The translations under genes were made by a program, and so were the position numbers. A stretch of 35,102 bases of DNA from Arthrobacter sp. PsM3 (GTDB lineage: Bacteria > Actinomycetota > Actinomycetes > Actinomycetales > Micrococcaceae): positions 1-35,102 of the forward strand of contig NZ_JARUXE010000041.1 in assembly GCF_030433895.1 (NCBI RefSeq). Direction: 5' to 3'. The first letter of the stretch is position 1. Each line of letters starts with the position of its first letter. The notes below the pieces were generated by a model. That model saw only the letters and a list, made by a program, of their open reading frames with translations, was not told the DNA's origin and did no database searches. Shown piece by piece: positions 1 through 9,362 of the stretch.

Positions 1-21
1 TGCGGCTCCTGTGGAGCCGCA
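1..21. terminator. Hairpin at window edge, possible terminator
   Basis: A perfect 9-bp stem (1-9 with 13-21) closes on a 3-nt loop. No T-run follows, and the flanking gene on the left lies outside the window. It could terminate either that gene or the leftward oxidoreductase ending at 207. Confidence 0.45.
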
Positions 22-206
22 CCCTTGCACGTCGTACTCCCCCGGCCGGGCGCATACCGGAACTGGCGGACGGTGCCAGGACGGCGATTCATAGGCTGAG
101 GCCTTCTGGACCAGGCTACCGGTGCGCAGTCCGGGGGTGCTCGGCCCGCTCCCTCTCTCGGCTGCACGGCGTGATGGCCCCCGGGAGGCCCCCGCAGCGT
201 CTTCGG

Positions 207-1238
207 TTAGCCCGCTGACACGTCTATGAGAACCTTGCCGACGATGCTCTCTTCCACGGCCGTGTGGGCTGCAGCCGTGTCAGCAAGGTCAAAGTGGTGC
301 AGCGGCAGGCCTGCGGCCTCTCCCACCGGAAGGGCGCCGTCGGCGATGGCCGCATTGATGTCCTCGGCGGCGGCGTGCACTGCCGCCATGCCAACGGTGT
401 AGAGCAGCACGAACTGGTAGCGGACGTTGAGGCTGAAATGCCTGCGCACGTCCAGGCTCATCTGATCGCCGCCGTTGTTGGCGTAGACCGCGACGGAACC
501 GCGGTTCCGGATCACAGCCAGGTCGAGTTCCGAGTTCTGCGCGGGTGCCACCTCCACGATCTGGTCGACGCCGTCGGGAGCGATCCGGCGGATCTCCGCG
601 GCCGCGCGGGTTTCCCGGTAATTGATAACGTGATCGGCGCCGGCGGCGGTGACCAGCGCGACCTTCGCCGGTCCGCTCACGGTTGTGATCACAACGGCGC
701 CGGCCCACTTGGCGAGCTGGATCGCCGCATGGCCCACCGCGCCGGCCCCTCCAGCGACGAGAACCACCTTGCCGTCCAAGGCTCCCGGGTGCAGCCGCCG
801 CGGGCCGTCCTCGGCGATGGTCAGGGCCCGGTGGGCAGTGATCGCGGGAACGCCCAGGCTTGCGCCGAGGTCGAACCCGGCATTCTCCGGCAGCGGAAAG
901 ATCCGCTCGGCCGGCAGGACGGCGAACTCCTGCGCTGTCCCGCCGTCGGCGCGCTGGTAGGCGGCCAGGGCCAGCCACACCCTGTCACCGACGCGGAGGT
1001 GCTCGACGCCAGGTCCGACGGCGTCGACCACTCCAGCGCCGTCCTGGTTCGGCACAACCTCCGCGAAGGGCAAGGGCTCCCCCGGTTTGGCGCCGCGGCG
1101 CGACTTCCAGTCGGTGGGGTTCACCGCGGAGACCATGATCCGCACGCGTGCCTCCCCGTGCCCCGGGTCGCGGATTTCGCGGTCGACCAGCTCGAGAACA
1201 GACGGATCGCCGGTGGAACGGTACACGATTGATTTCAT
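207..1238 (-). CDS. Zinc-free MDR oxidoreductase (quinone oxidoreductase-like)
   Basis: A 343-aa medium-chain dehydrogenase/reductase, probably NADPH-dependent, acting in the cytosol on quinones or reactive carbonyls. The N-terminal GroES-like half includes VNPTDWK near residues 39-45 and GAGVVDAVGPGVE near 67-79. The Rossmann loop AGGAGAVG lies at about 162-169. The cysteines and histidines of zinc-dependent ADHs are absent, which places it with the quinone reductase/zeta-crystallin branch. The ATG at 1238 opens the conserved MDR N-terminus, so the longer upstream open frame is non-coding extension. It is the last gene of a leftward run (exporter, aldo/keto reductase, cupin), but 398 bp separate it from the cupin, so it may have its own promoter. 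The substrate cannot be told from sequence. Confidence 0.9.
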   Translation of the reverse strand: MKSIVYRSTGDPSVLELVDREIRDPGHGEARVRIMVSAVNPTDWKSRRGAKPGEPLPFAEVVPNQDGAGVVDAVGPGVEHLRVGDRVWLALAAYQRADGGTAQEFAVLPAERIFPLPENAGFDLGASLGVPAITAHRALTIAEDGPRRLHPGALDGKVVLVAGGAGAVGHAAIQLAKWAGAVVITTVSGPAKVALVTAAGADHVINYRETRAAAEIRRIAPDGVDQIVEVAPAQNSELDLAVIRNRGSVAVYANNGGDQMSLDVRRHFSLNVRYQFVLLYTVGMAAVHAAAEDINAAIADGALPVGEAAGLPLHHFDLADTAAAHTAVEESIVGKVLIDVSAG

Positions 1239-1636
1239 ACTGTGTCCTAACGCCGGCCCGGACCGAAAATTCCCGCCCGGTGCCGGACCGCGCACGCACT
1301 GACACCGGCCATGGCCTCGCGAGTGGACTTCGGTCCCGTCCGTGACGGGGCGGCGGAGCATTTTGAGGGCAGTCTTTGAGCCGGTTCCCACCGCGTGAGC
1401 CTCTTGGGCGCCGTCGCTCGAGTATTGGAGCAACACCGGGCTGCGCCGCCGGCCTGGAGTGCAGTTGGCTGCAGATTGAGGCTTCTTCCGTGGTGGAAGC
1501 CCTCGAGTACCGGTTGCTGCCATTCGGCGTCCCCGTCGTCTCTTCGGGAGGCTGACGATTCGGCTCGCTGGCCATGTGCTTCCTGATGTGACGAGACCGG
1601 AACATGCCGGGCTCGTCGTCGAAGCAAAGGGAGGGG
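1239..1636. other. Intergenic region, no recognised gene
   Basis: Open frames exist on both strands but none resembles a family I know, and none has a convincing ribosome binding site. Probably carries the promoter of the leftward oxidoreductase starting at 1238. No clear hairpin seen. Confidence 0.4.
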
Positions 1637-2047
1637 CTACGCCTGGGCGGTGCCGTTGTATTCGTCGTCGGTGATGTGCTCGCCCCAGATGGTGGTCTTG
1701 GCGGGGTCCTCGCCGTTCTGGAGCATGGCGAGATGTTCCATAAAGCAGCCGGGGGCGGCAGCATGCCAGTGCTCCTCGCAGGGAGGGGTGTACAGCGTCT
1801 GGCCAGGGTGAACCTCGATGATCTTGCCGTCCCGGCCGCCGAAGCGGCCGACGCCCTGGGTGATCCGAAGATACTGTCCGTGCTCGTGGGAGTGCCAGGC
1901 GGTGCGGGCGCCGGGAGCGAACCGGACTGTCGCGACGACCATCGTTTGGTCGGACTCGTGGGGTAGCGCGATCGGATCCAGCCACACGTCGCCAGCGAAT
2001 TGGGGTGGGGGGTTTTTGGTAGTCGGTACATTGGGTTCGATGTTCAT
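1637..2047 (-). CDS. Small cupin-domain protein
   Basis: A 136-aa single-domain cupin of the short RmlC-like class often found next to oxidoreductases and efflux genes. Metal-ligand candidates in motif 1 are H52, H54 and H56 (AWHSHEHGQ, with Gln where the classic motif has Glu). H93 and H95 follow in the CEEHWHAAAP stretch, and a proline-glycine turn (HPGQTLYTPP, about 80-89) precedes them. The ATG at 2047 is chosen because AAGGA stands just upstream, and the longer frame runs into the preceding gene. It follows the aldo/keto reductase by 58 bp on the same strand and is probably cotranscribed. Its enzymatic role, if any, is unknown; such cupins may be isomerases, dioxygenases or carbonyl-binding proteins. 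Confidence 0.85.
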   Translation of the reverse strand: MNIEPNVPTTKNPPPQFAGDVWLDPIALPHESDQTMVVATVRFAPGARTAWHSHEHGQYLRITQGVGRFGGRDGKIIEVHPGQTLYTPPCEEHWHAAAPGCFMEHLAMLQNGEDPAKTTIWGEHITDDEYNGTAQA

Positions 2048-2105
2048 GATTTTCCTTGCCTGTTGTCTGAGAAAAGTTGCTTGGCGACGCCCGTTAACCT
2101 CTGTC

Positions 2106-2993
2106 TTAGGATTCGGGGATGACCATGGCGAAGCGCTCCTCGCGGGCCTCGTCCGGGTCCGGACCGTTCCGGTTGCCGGTGTCGAGCGAGTCGATGGCGG
2201 TGAGTTCCTCGGCACTGAGTTCGAAGTCGAGGACGTCGAAGTTTTCAGCGATCCGTGCCGGGTTGGTGGATTTCGGGATGGCTGAGCGGCCGTGCTGCAG
2301 GTGCCACCGGATCATGACCTGTGCTGGGGTCTTGCTGTGTGCCTGCCCGATCGCGGCGAGCGACGGGTCCTCCATCACGTTCCTGCGGTCCTCGCCCCAG
2401 CCTGGGTAGAAAGTGATCCCTCCAATCGGCGACCACGCCTGGGTGAGGATCCCGTGCCGGGCATCAGCTGCCTGTACGTCCGGCTGGCTGAAGTAGGGGT
2501 GCAGCTCGATTTGGTTCACGGCCGGGACGACGTCGGTCGAGTCCAGCAGTGGCTTCAGATGGTGCGGCATGAAGTTGCTGACGCCGATCGCCCGCACGCG
2601 CCCGTCAGCCAGCAGGGTCTCCAGCGCCTTGTACGCGGCGATGGTCTTTTCGAACCGGTCGGGGGCGGGCTGGTGCAGGATGAGCAGGTCCAGGTAGTCG
2701 ACACCGAGCTTGCCCGTCGCTTTGTCCCAGGCATGCAGGGTCTGGTCATAGCCGTAGTCACTGACCCAGACCTTGGTCTCAATGAACACCTCCGAGCGAT
2801 CCAGGCCGGAGTTGAGGATGCCCTGCCCGACCTCCGGCTCGTTGCCGTAGGCTGCGGCAGTGTCGAGGTGCCGGTAGCCCGTTGCCAGCGCGGCCTCGAC
2901 GGCAGAAGTGGTCTGCTCCGGGGCGCTTTGGAAGACGCCCAGGCCCAGGGCTGGCATCGTGACGTCGTTGTTGAGTGTAAGTTCCATGTTCAT
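2106..2993 (-). CDS. Aldo/keto reductase
   Basis: A 295-aa NADPH-dependent aldo/keto reductase of the 2,5-diketo-gluconate reductase-like group, reducing aldehydes or ketones in the cytosol. The catalytic tetrad is visible: D44 and Y49 (DTAAAYGNE), K74 (ETKVW) and H107 (LILHQP). The family signature GVSNF follows, and the cofactor loop IPKSTNPARI lies near the C-terminus. Length is normal. The ATG at 2993 is preferred over the one six bases downstream because GAAAGG lies four bases before it. The gene sits between the exporter (77 bp upstream) and the cupin (58 bp downstream), consistent with an operon for carbonyl or electrophile detoxification. Physiological substrate unknown. Confidence 0.92.
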   Translation of the reverse strand: MNMELTLNNDVTMPALGLGVFQSAPEQTTSAVEAALATGYRHLDTAAAYGNEPEVGQGILNSGLDRSEVFIETKVWVSDYGYDQTLHAWDKATGKLGVDYLDLLILHQPAPDRFEKTIAAYKALETLLADGRVRAIGVSNFMPHHLKPLLDSTDVVPAVNQIELHPYFSQPDVQAADARHGILTQAWSPIGGITFYPGWGEDRRNVMEDPSLAAIGQAHSKTPAQVMIRWHLQHGRSAIPKSTNPARIAENFDVLDFELSAEELTAIDSLDTGNRNGPDPDEAREERFAMVIPES

Positions 2994-3070
2994 GCCTTTC
3001 ACGGTATTCAGATGTGTGGCGTTGTGGGAGTGCACGTCAGTACCCCCTTGAGGTGGATGGCATCGCTGGT

Positions 3071-4531
3071 TCATCGGACCTCTTGGAGTTCCGGCGCAGG
3101 GGCGGCCGCCTGCGGTGTCCTCGCGCGGCGGCCGGCCAAGTCTGCGGGCAGGATGAGGGCCGCGGCGGCGGCAAGGGCAAGGAGCAGAAGGACGCTGCCC
3201 GTGGTGAGTGCGACGCTGACCTGCGAGGCCAGGTGCGCTACGGAAGAACCCGTGGTCGGGACGGTCCCTGCGGCCGCGACCGCGATACCAAGCCCCAGGC
3301 AGGTACCGACCTGGTGGAAGGTGTTCACCAGACCCGATGCGGCGCCGGCGTCTGCCGCGGGGGCGCCGATGATGCCGAACGAGGTCAGCGGCGCAAACGC
3401 GAGGCCCTGACCGGCGCCGATGAGGATCATCGGCAGAGCCACCCCGGTCAGGTAGGCCGAGTCGATGCCGACGCGGCTGAGCCAGAACATCCCGACAAGG
3501 GTGACCAGGATGCCTGCCACGAGTGGAAGGGAACCCGGCATCCGCCCTAGCAGCCGCGGGATGGCCATGGCGACGGCGAAGTTGACCGCCGTCATGGGCA
3601 GGAACCCGATGCCGGCCTGCAGCGGATCGAAGCCCAGTACTTCCTGGAGGTACTGGGTGGTGAAGAAGAAGAATGCGATCATCGCGCCCAGGTACAGGAA
3701 GCGGGCAACGTAGGCGCCGGTGCGACGGCGGCTCGCGAACAGCCGCAGCGGCATGATCGGCTGGGCCGCCCTGCGCTCGATCAGTACGAACGCGGCCAGG
3801 AGCACGACGCCGGCGCTGACGGCTGTGACGGTGACCGGCGAGGCCCATCCTTCGTCGGCGGTGTTGATGATGCCGAACACGAGAGCGCCGACACCCAGTG
3901 TGGCGCTGAGCGCGCCGAATACGTCGAAGCGGCCGCGGGCCCGGCCTGTTTCCGGGATGAACCGCGGTGCGAGTGCAATCATCGTGGCGCCAATGGGTAC
4001 GTTGACGAAGAACCCGGCCCGCCAGGAGATCCAGTGGGCCAGCGCCCCGCCGATGACCAGACCGAGGCTGGCGCCGATCCCTGCGGTCGCACCACACAAC
4101 GCGACGGCCCGGGTGCGCTCCCGGCCCTCCGGGAAACTCGCCGTGAGCAGGGAGAGTGAGGCGGGCGCGACGATCGTAGCCCCGATACCCTGGACCGCGC
4201 GGCCGGCGATCGCCCACCAGCCCGCCGGCGCCAGTCCGATCAGCAACGACGCGATCGAGAACACCACCAGCCCGAAGACGAAGACCTGCCGGCGTCCGAG
4301 CAGGTCTCCTGCCCGGGCGCCGAGGAGCAGGAGGCCGCCGAAGACCAGCGTGTAGGCGTCCTGAACCCAGGAGAGCTCACCGGTGCTCAGCCGCAGGTCT
4401 TCCTGCAGGCTCGGCAGGGCGGTGAAGATGACAGAGTTATCCAGCAGGATCATGAAGTAGCTGACGAGGATGATCGCCAGGATCGCTGCCGGGTGGGGAG
4501 CGGTTGCAGGTGCAGGTTTCATGCTTTCCAT
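3071..4531 (-). CDS. MFS drug exporter, DHA2 family
   Basis: A 486-aa polytopic membrane protein of the 14-helix DHA2 (EmrB/QacA-like) group, expected to export small toxic molecules using the proton gradient. Evidence: an early helix AILAIILVSYFMILLDNSVIF (about 18-38) with the conserved LDNSV; the WVQDAYTLVFGG motif; GDLLGRRQVF as the cytoplasmic motif A; and many hydrophobic segments to about residue 470. The start at 4531 has AAGGAA about ten bases upstream; a second in-frame ATG at 4522 is possible. It is first in the leftward operon. The divergent XRE-type regulator at 4625 lies 93 bp away, a common arrangement in which the regulator controls the exporter and reductase. Confidence 0.9.
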   Translation of the reverse strand: MESMKPAPATAPHPAAILAIILVSYFMILLDNSVIFTALPSLQEDLRLSTGELSWVQDAYTLVFGGLLLLGARAGDLLGRRQVFVFGLVVFSIASLLIGLAPAGWWAIAGRAVQGIGATIVAPASLSLLTASFPEGRERTRAVALCGATAGIGASLGLVIGGALAHWISWRAGFFVNVPIGATMIALAPRFIPETGRARGRFDVFGALSATLGVGALVFGIINTADEGWASPVTVTAVSAGVVLLAAFVLIERRAAQPIMPLRLFASRRRTGAYVARFLYLGAMIAFFFFTTQYLQEVLGFDPLQAGIGFLPMTAVNFAVAMAIPRLLGRMPGSLPLVAGILVTLVGMFWLSRVGIDSAYLTGVALPMILIGAGQGLAFAPLTSFGIIGAPAADAGAASGLVNTFHQVGTCLGLGIAVAAAGTVPTTGSSVAHLASQVSVALTTGSVLLLLALAAAAALILPADLAGRRARTPQAAAPAPELQEVR

Positions 4532-4624
4532 GCAACCGTGATTCCTTATGGGCCGGGAGTCACTGTCGTTCGGGTTACTGCCAGTCCCTCCCTGGAGCAC
4601 CTTCCGCTGCGTAGCGTGGATGCC

Positions 4625-5404
4625 ATGACACACAGTGAGGACGTGCGGAAGTTCCTGACCTCCCGCCGCGCAAGGATCACTCCGGAAGAGGCCGGGCTGC
4701 CGGCCAATGGCGGCAACCGGCGCGTTACCGGGCTGCGCCGGGAGGAAGTCGCGATGCTCGCCGGGATGAGCATCGATTACTACATACGCCTGGAGCGGGG
4801 AAACCTCTCCGGCGCCTCGGACAGCGTCCTCGAAGCGCTCGGGCGCGCCCTGAAGCTCGACGACGCCGAAACGGCCCACCTTTTTGACCTGGCCCGCGCC
4901 GCCACCGCCTCCCCCCGGGTGCGGCGCAAGCGCAGCCCGCGGACGGTGCGGCCGAGCGTGCAACGCGTCATTGACGCGATCACGACGGCTCCGGCCTGGG
5001 TCCGCAACGACCGCGGGGACGTCCTCGCCGCCAACGAACTCGGCCGCGCCCTTTATCTGGACTTGATGGCCGAACAGACCACCCCGCCGAACCGCGCACG
5101 GTTCACCTTCCTGAACCCGAAGGCGCGGGAGTTCTTCGCGGATTGGGAACGCGCGGCGGATGACATCGTCGCTGTCCTGCGGTCCCCAGCCGGGAAAACC
5201 CGTACGACAAGGACCTCACGGACCTGATCGGTGAACTCTCCACCCGCAGCGAGGAGTTCCGCACCCGGTGGGCCCGTCACGACGTGAAGCACCACCGCAC
5301 CGGCCGCAAACGGTTTCACCACCCGATCGTTGGCGACCTGGACCTGAGCTTTGAAGCGCTGGAACTCCCCGCAGACCCGGGACTGCGCATCAACGTCTAC
5401 ACAG
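4625..5404 (+). pseudogene. XRE/MmyB-like regulator, frameshifted and fused
   Basis: Begins as an ordinary helix-turn-helix regulator with a MmyB-like ligand-binding domain. The HTH includes VTGLRREEVAMLAGMSIDYY, followed by RLERG. The reading frame is lost near 5195-5198, at a run of four A. One additional A would restore a continuous match: KNPYDKDLTDLIGELSTRSE and HRTGRKRFHHPIVGDLDL then read on in the next frame. The intact first frame stops at 5227. After NVYT (about 5401) the expected C-terminal tail is absent and the frame runs directly into an MFS fragment. Divergent from the exporter, whose regulator it presumably was. The single-base loss could be a sequencing error, but the fusion is not explained by one. 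Confidence 0.85.
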
Positions 5405-5811
5405 GGGGCAGCAGCCTCAGCGCCGACGTCGAACTCTTCATCTTCGGGATCGCCTCGATCGCCGGAATCATCACCACCGGCGCGCTCCTGGACCGCCACC
5501 CCCGCCCGTTGCTGCACGGAAGCGCCGCCCTGTTCATCGCAGCGACCGTGCTGCGGGGGATCACGTTCGGCGGGGTGGCCGCCCAGCTCCAAGCGGCCCT
5601 CACCACCACCGGAGGCGCGGACTCCGACGTCGCGAACTCGTTCCTGCCGGTGGCGTTCAACCTCGCCATCTTCACCGCCGGCATCCTCGGCGCCGCCCTG
5701 CTGACGAATTTCAGCGGCCTGGTACTTGCGGTCGTGATGATCGTCGCCGGCCTGGCCGCGCTCATGCTGACCCTCTGCGGACGCCGCACCGCGTTCCCCG
5801 CTCGCCTCTAG
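5405..5811 (+). pseudogene. C-terminal fragment of an MFS transporter
   Basis: In the same frame as the regulator tail, the protein changes to the C-terminal part of an arabinose-efflux-type MFS permease. It shows LSADVELFIFGIASIAG, then TTGALLDRHPRPLL (a typical inter-helix loop), then two more hydrophobic stretches including VANSFLPVAFNLAIFTAGIL and GLVLAVVMIVAGLAALML. Four transmembrane segments remain of the usual twelve. It has no ribosome binding site of its own, so it is a remnant of a gene whose 5' two-thirds is missing. The frame ends with a normal-looking C-terminus (GRRTAFPARL). It is convergent with the P450 gene. Confidence 0.75.
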
Positions 5812-5836
5812 CGGCGGCGCGAAGGTCTAATCTCCC

Positions 5837-8800
5837 TCACGTGAAGAGGTCCGCCACGTACCTGCCGTGGGTGCGTTCCACCTCATCCATCCACGCCCCG
5901 GCGTCCGCCGCCGAGGCGCCGGTCGCCTCCCGGTAAATCTGTACGCACGTGTTTCGGACCTGCGGCGCCATGTACTCGCCGTCGCCGCAGACGTAGACCG
6001 TGGCGCCCTGTTTGACGAGTTCCACAACGTCGCTGCGGTCCGACCACAGCCTGTCCTGGACGTGCTTCGGGCCGTCCCCGAGTGCGGTGGAAAAGACCGG
6101 CCTGAGGTCGAGGTTGGCGTCCTCCGCCCAGGAGGCAAGCTCGGTATGATAAAGGAAATCGGTGTCCGGGGCACGGCAGCCGAAGAACAGCAGGGACCGT
6201 GCCGGCGTCACACCCTCGGCCTGCGCCCGCAATGCGCGGTCCTGGACGAAGCCGCGGAATGGCGCCAGCCCGGTCCCGGCACAGACCATGATGAGTGGAA
6301 CCGCTAAAGAGGCTGGCGGGTGGAAAGCGGCATTCGAAGGACGAACGGTCACGGCGATCCTTGACCCGGGCTTGGCCTGTGCTAGATACGTGGAGGAAGC
6401 CCCTTCGAAGGTGCCGCGGCCGGACCACGCCGGTGCCTGGATGACGGCGAAGGTCAAAGTGGCATGGTCTGGGCTCCAGAGCGGCGACGAGGAAATGGAG
6501 TACCGGCGGGGCGTCAGTTGGGTCAGCAGTTGCAGGAACGAGGTGAACGACAGCTGGCATGACGGGTACGTTTCCAGCAGATCCAGGAGGGAGACGCGCT
6601 GGTCCAGGATCTCGGCCACGTACCGCCCGGGGTCCTGCGCCAAGGCCTCAATCCCCCTCCGCTGTTCAGCGTCCGCGGCGACATCGGCCAGGTCCTCGAG
6701 CTGGGCACGGGTCGCGGGGACCGCAAGTTCGACGTAGCTGCTCAGCAGCTCGCCCACGGCTACGGGCGAACCGGTGGGCAGGAAAGTATCTCCCCGCTCC
6801 ATACTCAGCAGGACGTTCGCGTCGTAGTCGAGGTTGAAGCGCGCCAACGCCCGCTCTACAAGCCCGCTGGGATTCAGCGGCAGCACCGCCAGGTAGTCGC
6901 CGGTCCGGTAGCTCATCCCTTCGGGGAGGGCTATCTCGACATGCCGTTTGGACCGGGCACCGGGTTTGGCGAGGTTCACCAGTTCCCGGTTCGCGACGAC
7001 GGTACCCAGTGCCAGACCGTTCTGCCGCAGCAGCGGGTCCCGGACATTCCCAACGAACTGCAGTTCAAGCTGGGGCTGCGCGGCCGGTGAACTGGTCCGC
7101 TGTCCGAGGGCGGCGTCCACTGCGGGCCAGAATCCCTCGTACCACTCATCGAAATCGCCGAAGAAGTCGCCGCGGGCGTTGGCCTCACCCCGGGCATAGA
7201 TCCGCACGGCGCCGGCGGCCTCGAGCCGGGCGTCGACGGCTTTAGGCACCTCCTGATAAGTTCGCGCCCAGTCCTTGTTGCCATTGCCGAAGACCGCGTA
7301 CCGCACTCCGGCGAGGCTGCCAGGCCTCAGGCCCTGGGTCCATGTGAGAAATCTCCGGGCATTGTCCGGTGGCTGCCCCTCATAGGAGGAGGTTACGACC
7401 ATGACGAGACCTTCCGTCGGCAGTCCGCCGGCGGCCTCGTCGAGCGGACCGATCGTGGGGCTGTAGCCGCGCCGTCCGGCGTCGTTGGCAATGCGCTGGG
7501 CGAAATCCTTGGACGTGCCTGCATTGGAACCGTAGAGCACCCGGATCGGAACACCGTTGGGGGCGGCGGCGGGCAACTCCGCCTGCCGGGCATGTTCGAC
7601 GGCGGCATGCTTCGGCGCTGCGATCTTGACGTCCCGCCGGCTCACGTGGATGTACAGCCCTTCCGGCTTCATCGTCAGGGTGTGCTTGATCTGGAGTTCG
7701 TAACCGGGGTCCGCCGACGTCACCTCGAAACGCTGCAGCAGCTTGGCCAGGAAGAGCATGGCCTCCTGCAGGGCAAAGCCCCGGCCGATGCAGGAGCGCT
7801 GGCCGTTCCCGAAGGGCTTCCAGGCATTGGCCGGGATGGCTGCGGCCCGCTCCGGGCTGAACCGGTCCGGGTCGAACACGCCGGCGTCCTCTCCCCACGC
7901 CACCTTGTCCCGATGCAACTGCGGGAGCAGGACCAGGATGGGCTGTCCCGCGTTGACTTCGTAGCGTCCGCCGAGCGTCGTGTCCTCGAACGGGGCTACG
8001 TTGAACGCCGGGGCGGTGGGCCAAAGCCGCAGCGTTTCCTTGAGGATCTGATCGAGGTACCCCAGCCGGGGCAGGTGCTCGAACGTGGCGCTGTCCGAGG
8101 CAAGGACCTCGTCCACCACGGCTTGCGCTTTGGCCAGCACGCCAGGGTGGCGCAGCAGCTCGTAAAGCGTGAAGGAGAGCAAGCCACTGGTGGTCTCATG
8201 TCCGGCGATCAGGAAAGTGACCATCTGGTAGCGGATGTTCTCGTCAGAGAGCCGCTCGCCGGTCACCGGATCCGCAGCGCTGAGCATGGTGTCGAGGATG
8301 TCCTCCAGCCCCGCGGGGCTGGGATTGCGCCGCCGGTCGCTGATGATCTGCTCGGCAACCTCAAACATCAGGGCGTTGTCGTCCTCGAGTTGGTGGCGTC
8401 GGCGCAGCATGATCTTGTTCTGCACGGGCAGCCTGCGCGCCCGGTCCCTGGATTCAACCAGGGCGCGGACCATCGCCCCAACGAATGGATGCATCTCCTC
8501 CCGATAAAGACTGTTGAACCGGTAGTTGAACGAGCACAGGGCGATCGTATCCAGCGTCAGGCGGGTGGTGTTGTCCGGCACATCGATCCGGGCCGCGGGC
8601 CCGAGCCGCTCCCACTTGAGCAGCAGCTGCTCGACGATGTCGTCCATGCCCGTGAACATCCGGCGCAGCGCTGCGGGTCCGAATGCCGGCATCAGGATCC
8701 GGTGCGCCTTTTTCCAGTTGGGTTCTTGTGTTTCCGCGGTGAACAGGCCGTCGCCGGCGAACTGCCGCACCTGCCGAAGGGCAATGCCGAGCACCTTGCC

Positions 8801-9010
8801 AAAGCGCGATTCATCGCAGACCTCGTTGACCAGTTCCTGGGAGGAGAGGACGACGACACTGCGGTTGAAGAACTGGATGCGGACGATGGGGCCGTACTGC
8901 TCGGCCACCTCGGCTAGCCCCAGGACTCCCTTGCTGGAGTCGATATCGGGCAGATTGCCAACGACCGGCCGTGGCGGAGGCTGGGGTATCGGGACGCTGG
9001 ACGACGGCAT
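5837..9010 (-). CDS. Self-sufficient cytochrome P450/NADPH-P450 reductase (CYP102 type)
   Basis: A 1057-aa fusion of a P450 monooxygenase with a diflavin reductase, the arrangement of Bacillus P450 BM3 and near its length. Heme domain (about 1-460): I-helix AGHETT at 269-274, ExxR at E325-R328 (KETLR), and heme-binding loop FGNGQRSCIGRGFAL with axial Cys407. Flavodoxin/FMN domain (about 488-630): begins VLYGSNAGTSKDFA. FAD/NADPH domain (about 680-1057): RRYSISSSPLWSP (FAD), VCAGTGLAPFRGFVQ and YVCGDGEYMAPQV (NADPH). The start at 9010 has AGGAGG four bases upstream. CYP102 enzymes usually hydroxylate medium- to long-chain fatty acids near the omega end; that substrate class is inferred by family. 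No frameshift is visible. It is divergent from an MDR oxidoreductase at 9363. Confidence 0.95.
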   Translation of the reverse strand: MPSSSVPIPQPPPRPVVGNLPDIDSSKGVLGLAEVAEQYGPIVRIQFFNRSVVVLSSQELVNEVCDESRFGKVLGIALRQVRQFAGDGLFTAETQEPNWKKAHRILMPAFGPAALRRMFTGMDDIVEQLLLKWERLGPAARIDVPDNTTRLTLDTIALCSFNYRFNSLYREEMHPFVGAMVRALVESRDRARRLPVQNKIMLRRRHQLEDDNALMFEVAEQIISDRRRNPSPAGLEDILDTMLSAADPVTGERLSDENIRYQMVTFLIAGHETTSGLLSFTLYELLRHPGVLAKAQAVVDEVLASDSATFEHLPRLGYLDQILKETLRLWPTAPAFNVAPFEDTTLGGRYEVNAGQPILVLLPQLHRDKVAWGEDAGVFDPDRFSPERAAAIPANAWKPFGNGQRSCIGRGFALQEAMLFLAKLLQRFEVTSADPGYELQIKHTLTMKPEGLYIHVSRRDVKIAAPKHAAVEHARQAELPAAAPNGVPIRVLYGSNAGTSKDFAQRIANDAGRRGYSPTIGPLDEAAGGLPTEGLVMVVTSSYEGQPPDNARRFLTWTQGLRPGSLAGVRYAVFGNGNKDWARTYQEVPKAVDARLEAAGAVRIYARGEANARGDFFGDFDEWYEGFWPAVDAALGQRTSSPAAQPQLELQFVGNVRDPLLRQNGLALGTVVANRELVNLAKPGARSKRHVEIALPEGMSYRTGDYLAVLPLNPSGLVERALARFNLDYDANVLLSMERGDTFLPTGSPVAVGELLSSYVELAVPATRAQLEDLADVAADAEQRRGIEALAQDPGRYVAEILDQRVSLLDLLETYPSCQLSFTSFLQLLTQLTPRRYSISSSPLWSPDHATLTFAVIQAPAWSGRGTFEGASSTYLAQAKPGSRIAVTVRPSNAAFHPPASLAVPLIMVCAGTGLAPFRGFVQDRALRAQAEGVTPARSLLFFGCRAPDTDFLYHTELASWAEDANLDLRPVFSTALGDGPKHVQDRLWSDRSDVVELVKQGATVYVCGDGEYMAPQVRNTCVQIYREATGASAADAGAWMDEVERTHGRYVADLFT

Positions 9011-9362
9011 GGGCCCTCCTAAGCGGTGCGTGAGCTCTGATGGGTGCCCGGGCAGGACGGGAGCGCCCTCCCGACTCCACGATAGTCTCAACCGATTCCG
9101 GGGGAATAGGTCGAGTGGCCCGTCCGTGCCGGTGCCCCACTTCGGGCCCCGGCCAAACTGCAATAAAAGCCGTCCGGACGGGGCAAGTGAGTCTTGCTCG
9201 CGGTTTCGCTCCGTTCGGCCGTGGTCTGGGACATCCGCGGCGTTCTGCTCTCGGGCAGGCGGGAGCTGCAGCATGCGTCCTGAATCCTTGCCCCCCGTCC
9301 CTGTCGTGGGCATCATAAGAAATGCACTCACTCATGCCGCGAACTGACACAGGGAGAAGGCC
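9011..9362. promoter_or_regulatory. Divergent promoter region with a palindrome
   Basis: This 352-bp gap separates the leftward P450 gene from the rightward MDR gene and must hold both promoters. A perfect 12-bp palindrome CCGTCCGGACGG occurs at 9170-9181 and is a candidate operator. An open frame across the gap does not look like protein. No regulator gene is adjacent. Confidence 0.4.

Noticed and set aside
264..1232. Long rightward open frame over the first oxidoreductase
   Set aside because: Antisense shadow of a clear MDR gene; no family resemblance and no ribosome binding site.
7592..8917. 441-codon rightward frame over the P450 gene
   Set aside because: Antisense to the heme domain, whose motifs are all intact on the other strand; caused by GC-rich codon bias.
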